64,000 nt of DNA from NCBI GenBank assembly GCA_949317995.1, contig OX439052.1, forward strand, positions 41,350,599-41,414,598, given 5' to 3'. Origin of the DNA: Acholoe squamosa (lineage: Eukaryota; Annelida; Polychaeta; Phyllodocida; Polynoidae). The position numbers were made by a program, and so were the translations under genes. How positions within the stretch are numbered: position 1 is the stretch's first letter; the number at the start of each line of letters is the position of its first letter. The notes beneath the pieces are model-generated. The model was not told the origin of the DNA. It did no database searches and was given only the letters and a program-made list of their open reading frames with translations. Of this stretch, positions 51,832-61,562 are shown piece by piece.

Positions 51832-53254
51832 CAAATGTCAAATACCTGTTATTTTTTCTTTTTCCTCTTAAACAGATGACAAATTCATTAGAAATACATG
51901 CAGGATCGAGAGAAAAGAAGAATGGGTGGATGGAAAATGAATAATCATAGAGATTTCTTGATAAAAGCAGTCACGTCAGTGCGTGAAAACAGCAGACGAA
52001 CAGACAGACTCTAGGTCCACTGCCGTCGGAGGCGGGGGAGGTTTCATAAATAAGGGGGGTAAATAGGGGAGGAGATGAAATAGAAAATCATCATATCCTT
52101 TTTGTGAAGCTGTGCTTGGTAATTCATCCTCTGGCATGGTTGATACACTCTGCCCAAGTCTAATGCCATCAATTTCTAAAGATATGAATATGGGAAAAGG
52201 ACACTTTGGGTGGGAAAATAAATCCCTAATCACAATGTCTTTGCAATCTGATAACGAATTCTGTTCTATTTCCTTATTCTCTACATGAACTTTGTGTATT
52301 AATTAAGTTAATGGAAGATCTATATCGATGAAATCCATCTCTAACAGAAAATATTTCAAAGCTGAGAAGCTATAATCTAACCATCTATGGGTTACCCCTT
52401 ACCATAGTCATAGCAATGGTTATTATAAGGGAACTTAACAAATTGTCATAATGTACTTCATGATGCATGTGACCTTGTTCATGGTTCATAGAGGCAGTTT
52501 CAACTGATTTTCTTCGGGATAATTTAGGGTATTCTGACAATTATTTCTAAGAAATAATCAGATTAGCTGATGGCACATTTAAACCAAATTAATCTTGCTG
52601 TGCCTCCCTACACCACAAATATTACTCACTCTAGTCAGTAAGACTTTCTGTACACCTTATGACCAAGCTTCTGCCGCCCCCTCCCCTCCCTTCTGATGTG
52701 CACATTAATACAGTGCTGATGAACAACTGTAAAGAGAACAAGTCATTGGCACTAAATTGCAATATAAAGGGTTAATCCAAAACACATTATGAAATTGAAA
52801 AATGTCTAAAGACATCCGTATCGTCTGTCAAATGTTGTCCTTTAAGGTAATTCTCTACAAGAAATTGTACTTCATTGAAATGTGACATCCATGTTAGAAT
52901 CTGACACAAAAGAGAGTCATTTCACAAAGGAGCAAAGCCTGTACTGACAGAGGCTTTTGTAAAGGGGATCCCTTTAAAGGTTGCATTTTGCCTCCATTTA
53001 CATGTTAATCCGTAATGATAATGCACTGATGTACCATGGACTCCGCAGACGCAGCAGGTTGTATAGCATTTCAGAGGTCTATGTCTCATCCGAGAAGTTA
53101 GGGTCGATACAAAAACACCAATGGCAGCATTTTCAGATCCAAAAGTGCTGCTCAATAAAAGCATTCTCCCTCCCAAAGTCAGGGGACAGCGCAAGCAGGT
53201 GTAGACTAGCCTATACAGGTTTTCCTATGGTAGTAACTAATAGTGAGTAATTCT
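51832..53254. other. Unassigned AT-rich sequence
   Basis: No gene, RNA or repeat recognised; short frames at 52922-53250 lack motifs. Confidence 0.5.
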
Positions 53255-53392
53255 CTGGTAATGCATTGATGCATAGTAGCAACCCTGCAGGTCTGCACGC
53301 TGTATACATGCAGGATGCATTCATGCATCATGGCAAAGAAATGTGTATAATGAATTTTTACATGATGTGGTTCTATAAGGGTTAAAATGTGT
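53255..53392. mobile_element. Palindromic family I remnant
   Basis: TGCATTGATGCATAGTAGCA, ACCCTGCAGGTCTGCACGCT, GCATTCATGCATCATGG and ATAAGGGTTAAA; ends decayed. Confidence 0.4.
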
Positions 53393-53413
53393 GTAAAGAT
53401 TTACTAGAACCTG

Positions 53414-54311
53414 CACTGCAAAAATGGTGTTTAGATTTTAAACATGTTTAGGTCTAAACATGTTTAAAACCTAAACATATATGTCAGTTAGGTGTATCAT
53501 TGACTACACATTTAGGAAAATAACACTTTTATTCTAAATACATAAACATTTTTGCTAAACATGTTCAGACGTTTAGAGTTTAAACAGTTGAATATTAGGT
53601 GTTTAGATTTAAACATCAATATGTTTAGATAATTGGATGTCAAATCCACACCAGGTAGCAGCACTACCTCTGAATGGACTATCTGCACACAGTTATAATC
53701 AATTGTTGTGACAAATATCCCCAAACTCCTTGTTTATCATAATGTCATTTAATTAAATGTTATGAAAATAGACACAACAATAGAAAATTAACTTCAACTT
53801 ACACCACCATTGTTACCATAAAATAATCAATGAGCTCCATAACTTACACCTATGCCATGTTATTTTGTAAAGTATAAAGCAATGTCCTTCCTGCCAACCT
53901 GTTGTACTTTCTCAAGTCTCTTATTCTAATGCAGTGTGTACATATATATGTGTATATAGCTGTGGCTGACATCTTTTGAGACTTTGCAGTGCAAATACCT
54001 GCTGATGTCCTCCAGTAAATGAGAAAACAAACAAAAGATATTCCTTTGTTTTTTTTAACGGATACATGTCTGCAAACCCTTACTTCCCACCAAATCACTT
54101 AGACATCTAAACACAAAAATTCATAAACATCTAAATGCAAAATTTCATTGATATCTAAACACAAATTTTAAACCTAAACACCTAGATTTCTAAACACTTG
54201 AGCTAAGCACATTGTTTGGCTAAACATGTTTAGGAAATTAATGTGATTACAAAAACGTTGCAAGAATATGTTTAGAATTGTGTTTAGGTTCTAAACACCA
54301 TTTTTGCAGTG
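53414..54311. mobile_element. ~0.9 kb TIR element with TGTTTAGA subterminal repeats
   Basis: Left end CACTGCAAAAATGGTGTTTA, right end TAAACACCATTTTTGCAGTG: 20 bp perfect inverted termini. The first 220 and last 230 bases are packed with TGTTTAG/CTAAACA motifs in both orientations, including AAACATGTTTAGGTCTAAAC and CTAAACATGTTTAG. The middle 450 bases are ordinary AT-rich DNA without an open frame. No transposase. Clustered subterminal motifs suggest transposase binding sites. Superfamily unknown. Confidence 0.85.
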
Positions 54312-54767
54312 TGCTGGCAGGGAAAGCAATCATAAAAAAAGACAGGAGCTTGAGGGAGATGTTTTTAAGCTTGATGCTTGCTGATGAAAACAGAACTTTC
54401 ACAACTTGTCCCTTTTGTATAAAGAATCGGATGGTTCTACAACAGCCTTTGTTCAGAACCTGAATATAAAGTGGAAAGGTCTTTGAGGACGATATCTTAC
54501 TTTCTTTATTGTAACTAAGCCAATTCCATTTGAACTCAGATGAAACAAAGAAAAATTGTGAGTCAAATGTGCAGATTGCTAGAGTCAGGAGAGATAGGAC
54601 TCAGACAAAGACTGTTCCACTCTGTGAAGTGTATTGCCTGTATCTAGTGAGCTGGCACCCCGATGCCTGAAATATTTCAATACCCCTGTGACCAAGGCTG
54701 CTATTTCACTATTAACTACACCAATTCCCTCTTATTTCATGGTGACCTGTACCTGGGCCCTGGTATA
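54312..54767. other. Unassigned sequence
   Basis: Nothing recognised. Confidence 0.5.
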
Positions 54768-54902
54768 AAGCGTTGGTTCCACAGCCATACAATTGGTCGG
54801 AATAGCCCTAATCCGATGATTTATAATATATCAAAAGTATAGAAAAAAATCGGTCAGATTAGTGCTAATCCGACCGATTTATGCCTGTGGAACCAACGCT
54901 TA
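54768..54902. mobile_element. Foldback MITE, ~134 bp
   Basis: AAGCGTTGGTTCCACAGCCA at the left and CTGTGGAACCAACGCTT at the right are inverted ends. Pairing continues inward (TTGGTCGGAATAGCCCTAAT against ATTAGTGCTAATCCGACCGA). The unpaired centre is TATAATATATCAAAAGT. TA flanks the left end. Confidence 0.9.
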
Positions 54903-55010
54903 TGCCCAGTGCTTATTTCGAACTCAGATTTTAGTGTTTAATATTGGTTTGAATACTCTACCCCCAATGCTTATTCACGATTTGCTGCTTTTTTGAGATC
55001 CAGGTTTACA
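54903..55010 (+). repeat. Dispersed GCTTATTTG repeat (copy 4)
   Basis: GCCCAGTGCTTATTTCGAAC and CTACCCCCAATGCTTATTCA. The MITE at 54768-54902 sits at its edge or within it (GGTATA / GCTTATGCCC). Confidence 0.45.
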
Positions 55011-55544
55011 AGCACGACACTATTATGTTCAGTTATTTATCAATCAGATTTTAGTCACCCTAGATCTCCCAGTCCTGAACTGAATACTGTACAACATTAC
55101 GAGACGTTACCATAGCTACTGATAATGTTTCACATCCCGAGAGTGGCACACTGTTCCTATAATTATAGGTAATATGAGAATCCTGTCTATTTCCCATCCC
55201 TGAAGCTGTCATAGAAATGCCATCCTCCCATGAACAGTCAACCTTTTCTAACCCACCCTGCTGCCATAGAAAACAAAAACTGTCCTGTCTTAATGTACCT
55301 CACACTACCCACTGTCACTATACATCATCCATCGCAGATTCTGTTAAATTTTTCAATATCACTGTAACACGCTATATATACTGTAGTCTGATGCGGCAAC
55401 CTATAACATACATCTAAAGACAGGGTACACCTTAAAGGTAAGTACTTTATGTCATGGCAGATATGACACAGAAAACATGCTGCTGCCTAAGACTCGTCAA
55501 TACAGACGAGTTTAGGGTAGTCAAGGTCTAATGACGTCATACTG

Positions 55545-55600
55545 ACGACCTAGGTGGTCAGGATGACGACCTAAAGTCGTCATTTTGACCAACTAAACTG
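55545..55600. repeat. Dyad-rich GACGACCTA cluster
   Basis: GACGTCATACTGACGACCTA, GGTGGTCAGGATGACGACCT and AAAGTCGTCATTTTGACC contain repeated GACGAC/GTCGTC in both orientations. Confidence 0.5.
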
Positions 55601-55843
55601 TAGTTTTAGGTATTGTCAACTTGAGCACTCAAAGTCGCCTGTACTGACCAGTTTTGGGCTTCTCAGGTTTTCAGTGGACCGTTACTATAGAATAGTACTA
55701 GAAGCTCCATATTCAATGGGGGGATGGAATACATGTGGGCCCATATTCAATGGCTGATGATCATGTGACCTGCTGCAGCAAATATAGCTAAATATTGTTG
55801 AGTTTCATTATTCAAAAGCTTTCAAACCTGTGTAGCCATGACA

Positions 55844-55974
55844 TAAATGCAAATGTCCATTCCCAGGGAATAAATTTGCATCGTATTCACCTATAAGACA
55901 TTGTAGAATACGGACAGCCTCACCTTGGTGAATATGGTGCAAATTTATTCCCTGGTCATGGACATTTGCTTATT
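55844..55974. mobile_element. Foldback MITE, ~130 bp
   Basis: GCAAATGTCCATTCCCAGGG, AATAAATTTGCATCGTATTC pairs with GAATATGGTGCAAATTTATT, CCCTGGTCATGGACATTTGC. Arms are about 47 bp with few mismatches and a 35-base loop. Confidence 0.85.
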
Positions 55975-56688
55975 TATTGTATAGAAAAGTGCTAAAATCT
56001 AAGAAATCAAGCCTCATACGGATGTGTGCCTTATGGGTTAAGTATGAACTCAGGGTGTGTCTTATATGCAAAATGTGCCTTGTGCGTGCAGTTTACAGTC
56101 ACCAAAAAGACGAAGTAACCTTGCAAAAGGGATAGTCTGATTCTGATTTCTGATTGGTAAATGTGCTTTAATGTGACAATTTCCCTCTTATACTTGTACT
56201 ATGGATAACTGAACGTTAGCAGAACATTATTCAGTCAGATTGAATCAGGACTTACACAATAATCTTTTCGCAATGTCTGCAATATGGGTAGGTCAAATCT
56301 CTGTTTTTTTACTAGAAGAGACTCATGATTTTACTGGGTAGGATCGATCAGATAACCTAAAACTTACTGTCTTTTGTCCTGATTTACAGGCCAGCATGTC
56401 TCCACTTTCCTGTTGAGCTACATAAAAGGTCAGAACTGCTGTGTGTTCCTGTCACTCCATCACCTGCTCGGTTTCCTGTCCTCCCTTTTATTTTGCCATG
56501 GGTTCTGCTGATTTGTCACATACTGTCAAAGCTACCGATCCATTACTGGGAAGTTTCCCGTTACACTTTCATAGGTCTGACAACAAAAGCTGAAGTAGGA
56601 AAGAAGCAATGGAAACCCCAGGAATCACCTCCGTATCACACTCTCTGGTTTTGTATGAGGGGTTTTGTCTCCTTCTGACAATTTATCT

Positions 56689-56690
<2 letters not shown>
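55975..56690. other. Unassigned sequence
   Basis: AACTCAGGGTGTGTCTTATA near 56046 relates to 15143-15351. No gene recognised. Confidence 0.45.

Positions 56691-56744
<54 letters not shown>
56691..56744. repeat. Microsatellite (TC)n
   Basis: About 27 TC units, trailing into TCCCTCCCTCTC. Overlapping Ser/Leu and Arg/Glu frames are artefacts. Confidence 0.95.
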
Positions 56745-56748
<4 letters not shown>

Positions 56749-57340
56749 CCTCTCTCCATCTGTCTGTCTCTTACTCTTTTTCCATCTGTCAATCCCATTC
56801 TGCTGTTGGCTGCATTGGATAAGGGCAGGCTGAGACTGATCGCAATCTGAACAGAAATAACAAATATGCTAGTATAACTAACAGGTAGTAATTGGTAAAT
56901 CATAACAATATCAAACCTAGCCATGTGGTCAACCTGACTCAGAAGCACTAGGCATGTTATTCTTTCCCAGTTACTGTATATGTCTGTATAGCTCCCCCCA
57001 CTCCCCGGTAATGTCCCCCCTGCACACCCCATTACAGATGAATCAACACACATCTCTGTAGCTAGTACTAGTAGTATCATCAACAACATTCCATCATATC
57101 CACTTCTAAGGCTTCACCTCTGACACATACACAGGACAGGCATCCCTTACAGCCACATGGTCCTTGCGTGCGTCCTGCAGCATACGCACACTGCTCCTCG
57201 CCTTTCCCATGCACCCCGCATCTCCACCCCCCCTACCCCTCCCCAGCATCACCTTTCCTAACCCTTCAGAGGCAATTTCTTTTCATCCAGATCTATATCC
57301 ATTTGTGGTCATACAGTGCTAGTGTTTTTTTACACTTTGG
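56745..57340. other. Unassigned sequence
   Basis: C-rich at 57190-57250, otherwise nothing recognised. Confidence 0.45.
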
Positions 57341-57665
57341 AGCTGCATTGGTGCATCATGCCTGCTGTTTTTGAGTGTATCAAACCAATCAGGTTGCAGT
57401 GATGCATACATGTTGTGATTGTGAGTTACTCACCTGGAGAGCATTCATACAGAGTGTTCAAAGCAGTCCTTAAATACCTACCCTTTAAGAGTGGTATAGT
57501 ATTTCTTTTTTGTGCTGTGGGCTCTCATCATCAAAATATATTCTTGCATCAAACTATGTCAATGGTAATTGTTCTCCAACACAGAAATATCTGGTCGGCA
57601 TGAAAATCGTCTTCTCTTCAGTTGCATCTGAGGACTGTGTTGGTGCATCATGACTAAGGAATTAA
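57341..57665. mobile_element. Palindromic family I remnants
   Basis: GGTGCATCATGCCTGCTGTT, GAGTGTATCAAACCAATCAG at 57350-57395 and GTTGGTGCATCATGACTAAG at 57639 resemble the two halves of a family I element split by about 200 bases. Weak. Confidence 0.3.
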
Positions 57666-59997
57666 TATTAACATGCTGTCCATAGAGGGTAACTTTATCA
57701 TACATTTAGTTCAAACCAACAGGATAATAGGCCTGGCATTGGGGGCTGTTATGGCTGTTGTCTGGCTGTTTTCTAACCAACCGATGCTGATCAGATGATT
57801 TTTCCTAATAAATATATGTGGTGTTTGTAGGTCATACTATGTAGGACTGCCACAGTGTAATGTCCCCCCAATGAAGTAGAAAATCTATCATTTCACCCCA
57901 AAAGTGATTTGAATAGTTTAAACTGTTTCCCATATCAAAAGAAAGCATAGACTTATGCCAATTTGAAAATGTAACATATCTCTTGGCACATGTTTGTGTT
58001 TAGTGGGAAACTGTATCTCAAATAGACCTCCATTGACTTTGTACAATGATACTGTTACTGATGTTTTAAGCAGAAATATTAATCTACCTGTAGTTCATTC
58101 AGAGGAGAAAAGTACGGGGGATTTTTTCATCATAAATGCCTAACAACATTTTTGAATAAACATTTTCCGCCATTGAACTGATTAAATCCAATCATCTTCA
58201 AATTTAGACTCTTTTAATTCAAGGCCTAGTTACTGGTTTGCAACTACTCTATAGAATCCCATGCTTTGTTGGTAGAACCCTATGCATTGCAAGTGGAATC
58301 CATATACCTGTCACAGACTCCCAACATGAAGTGACGTGAAGTACAACTAACACCTGATGGGAACAGACGCATGCACAGACATGTGTTTATGATGGATAAG
58401 TCGTGAGGGCAAGCAGCACGGGGTTATGGGATGCATACGCGGGGTCGCCCGTCCCAAAGCAGGGACTGTGGGTCTGCTGCCACATCAACAGTGCTCAGAC
58501 CTTGTGAGACTTAACCCTTAACTGAGAGCATGTTGTTTCCTGCACCTTGTTTGCGCATTTGTTATTGTCATGCAGTAGTGTAGCTTTGGTTACTCTTCTT
58601 TCCAGAATTAGTTATTCTTCTTCCAGGTTGTCTCAACAAAGCAGAGTCAGCATTATCTATAAATGGCAAATCATTTCCTGGGGCTGCTTTGGTGAACTAT
58701 GAGGGCAGAAGAAAAAATCTTCAGGAAATAATCTGACTAATATAAAACTTACAAGGCCTTGGATAGATGCATAGTCCTTTAACACTCTATCCAATGTTTT
58801 GATTATCATGTTGTGCCCTAGTAAACTGCTTGCTGTTTATGCATTATCATGAAGAGAAACTTGATGCAGCAAAAGCAGTTCTGGTGAGTTAATTAACAAC
58901 ACATATCCTGCATAGATGATGCAGTATTGCTTCACGCACAGAAGATGGCTATTAGACCCGTCCATGAAATCATTTTTCAAAGGGCTATGGGTTAACACAG
59001 GTCAGTTGATGTTGGGTGTTTTCTATTATTGCAGGCAGCTGCACACGTGTGTTTGTGTTTTGGTGCATGCAGCATGTTCTGTTTACATACAGCCATGCTG
59101 TTTTCTTACAAGGTGCAAGGAAAAAGAAAAGTCACAAACCTATTGATATATTACATTATTACATGGACACCTATCTGTGGCAACACTCCATTTGCATCAT
59201 ACACATTCTAATATATCTGCAAAATTCCTGTCGGCTTTACTTTTTACTTTTTTTCTTTAAAATGCAGTCTTGGTAAAGACCAAACAGCAGTGGTGCCGAG
59301 TACCAGTCTGTTTTCCAGCACATTGTCAGGCGGCATCTGTATAATGACAAGGGATTCCTCTTATGTTAAAATATAAAGAAACTAGCATGGACTATAAGTC
59401 TATGGTACTCCCCAAAAGCACCTTATGCTGTTAGAAGAACTGAATTCAATTTGCTCAAACAATGCCTTCCTCAAGTACAACCAAACCTTTTGGATGTAAA
59501 TGCAAAAGTGAAGGCAAAGCACAGAATCCCCCCATGCTTTCAGTTTACCATGCCCCTGTAACCTAAGTTGACACTTTATGGACTACAGGATACCTTACCT
59601 TTCTTTTTTGTCATCATTATGCTTTTGCAAAAACCTGCTGTCCTTGCAAAATATTTTATCCCTTCTAGCATTTATACTGCATCCCCATGGTTGATAGAAT
59701 GCAGCAAAGCAACATTGGGTATAGACTACTACCAAAGACCATTTGAACATCACAACCTGAGGATTGCATTATATATTCAAAGACTGATGCTCAAAGGGGG
59801 CACCAGGTTATATAGCAGCATCAGAATACATGTCGTGTAATGTTAAATGGCAGCCGTACATGGGCCCGCACCTCTATACACCACATCAAAGTGCAGATGT
59901 GTCATGAGTATTCACAAGGTGTCAGACTATGGGATAGTGCCTTGTCACAGGCAATGCCACAGTCATCACTCCTCTATGAGGGTTGCAATAGTACATG
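57666..59997. other. Unassigned sequence
   Basis: No gene, RNA or internal repeat recognised in 2.3 kb. Frames of 60-90 codons at 58916-59276 and 59568-59840 lack motifs. Confidence 0.45.
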
Positions 59998-60092
59998 AAT
60001 GTAATATATGATGATTATGTATGTACTAGTGCCTTCTAGGTATCAAGTACCTAAAAGGCATGCTAGCAAGCATAATCATCATACATTGCGTT
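59998..60092. repeat. Imperfect hairpin
   Basis: AATGTAATATATGATGATTA, TAGTGCCTTCTAGGTATC pairs with AAGTACCTAAAAGGCAT, CATAATCATCATACATTGCG. Confidence 0.6.
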
Positions 60093-60223
60093 TATACCAT
60101 GGTCTGCACCTTTAGGATGCATTGGATTGCATCAGAATGCATTCTGCATTAACGGACATACAAATATATGTGGTATCAATAGGGTCCCAGACATAAAACT
60201 CATTTAACCCAACACCATTGTCC

Positions 60224-60292
60224 AGCCCCCGTGGCTTAATGGATAGCATGAAGCACTTTGGATCAAAAGATCCCTGGTTCTATCCCCACCCA
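60224..60292 (+). repeat. tRNA-Arg-like pseudogene or SINE head
   Basis: GCCCCCGTGGCTTAATGGAT closely matches the 5' part and A-box of animal tRNA-Arg; GATCAAAAGATCCCTGGTTC, TATCCCCACC gives a B-box with one mismatch. The anticodon stem is mispaired and the acceptor end does not close cleanly, so I do not call a functional tRNA. It may be the head of a SINE continuing to about 60400. Confidence 0.55.
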
Positions 60293-60499
60293 TGCTGAGC
60301 TTTTCCTGTATGAACCACCATCAAAGCTAAACCTGAGCTGCTGTCACATATAAGAATAGTATAGAAAAGAACACTGTCAATATTCAAGAGTCAACTGTCA
60401 GTGCCTCTATCATGTGATAAAATCACTCAGATTATCCGGTTTGGGCACCCAAAATGTTCTGAAAGGGGATAACTATGGTATAACCATGACTATAGCTCT

Positions 60500-60709
60500 A
60501 CACTTTAAGAAATAACTGTTGAATCTACAAGGGGTCCTTGTAAAAAATGAACAATGAACCATCATAATTACACAAAAGGGAGCCAGTGTGTAATCTCCAG
60601 GTGGCAGTGTGGTGGTACAAGGAATCTCTGTGAAAGTGATGTGAAAATAACGAAGGATCTCTTGCAACTTTGAGACAAGAGATTCTTCGTTTTTCTTTTT
60701 TTACAGTGT
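60500..60709 (+). mobile_element. MITE-like element, CACTGTAA family (copy 4)
   Basis: ACACTTTAAGAAATAACTGT to TTTTTTTACAGTGTA. Body GAACCATCATAATTACACAA, GGAGCCAGTGTG, CTCCAGGTGGCAGTGTGGTG, GATCTCTTGCAACTTTGAGA. The left and right ends are inverted. Confidence 0.75.
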
Positions 60710-61374
60710 AAATATGGATGTTGCTAGGCTTGCTCAAGTCTGTTGATTTTAATGTACAGGAACTGAAATTATAAGAATCAAAATGAATTTAAATTTTAGA
60801 TCAGAGGATCGGCAAGGAGAAGATTGGTGAAAAGAAGCAAACGCTACAAAAGTTTCTCTTTTGTGTGTCCTCTTCTATCAACAGCTTCTTGATGGAATCA
60901 CAGAGACAGTCTTTCTTTTATTTCGTTTGAACTAACTCAAATTGAAACTGTTCTGGCTAGTTCCTATAGCAGAGAATGAAGAGACAATGGATGAGAGGAG
61001 AAAACAGAACAGGGGCATGGACAGCAGAGAAAGTAAATTTAAAGGGTAAAGGCAGATGGATTAGGAAACTTATATCTGAATCTAATTATTCATTATGACA
61101 TGGAAGACAGCGATGCGGAACCCTAAGAATTAAGTAGCGTCAAAGGCAGATGGTCATATTGCTTTCCTACGCCATATCTGACGCTGTATTACTGGGTCTG
61201 ACAATACAAAGTTTCTTCTTAGTACTCTCCTACCACATGCTTGGAAATTGTGTTAGTTGTTAAGTATGTGAAACATCAGGCTGGTAAGTGAATGCATGTC
61301 AGATAGTGCACAACTTAAACAACAAAATGATGGAAGCAGCAGTTAGCCTCTTAATCAGTAGCTGTTAAAATGTG

Positions 61375-61562
61375 ATTTTCAAAACTGAACAGTGAACCAC
61401 CGTAACTATAAAACAGGGAGCCAGTGTAGTTTTTAGAAGCAGCTCCAGGTGGCATTGTGGTGGTACAAGGAATTTAACGACATCTCTGTAAAAATAACTA
61501 TGGATCTCTGGCATCTTTTGGACGAGTGATCCTTTGTTATTTCAATGACATTTTGTTACAGT
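61375..61562 (+). mobile_element. MITE-like element, CACTGTAA family (copy 5, 5' truncated)
   Basis: AACAGTGAACCACCGTAACT, GGGAGCCAGTGTAG, CTCCAGGTGGCATTGTGGTG and TTTTGTTACAGTTTT match copy 4. The first ~20 bases are lost. Confidence 0.65.

Noticed and set aside
60224..60292. Functional tRNA-Arg gene
   Set aside because: Anticodon stem mispairs and the acceptor stem does not close; more likely a SINE head or pseudogene.
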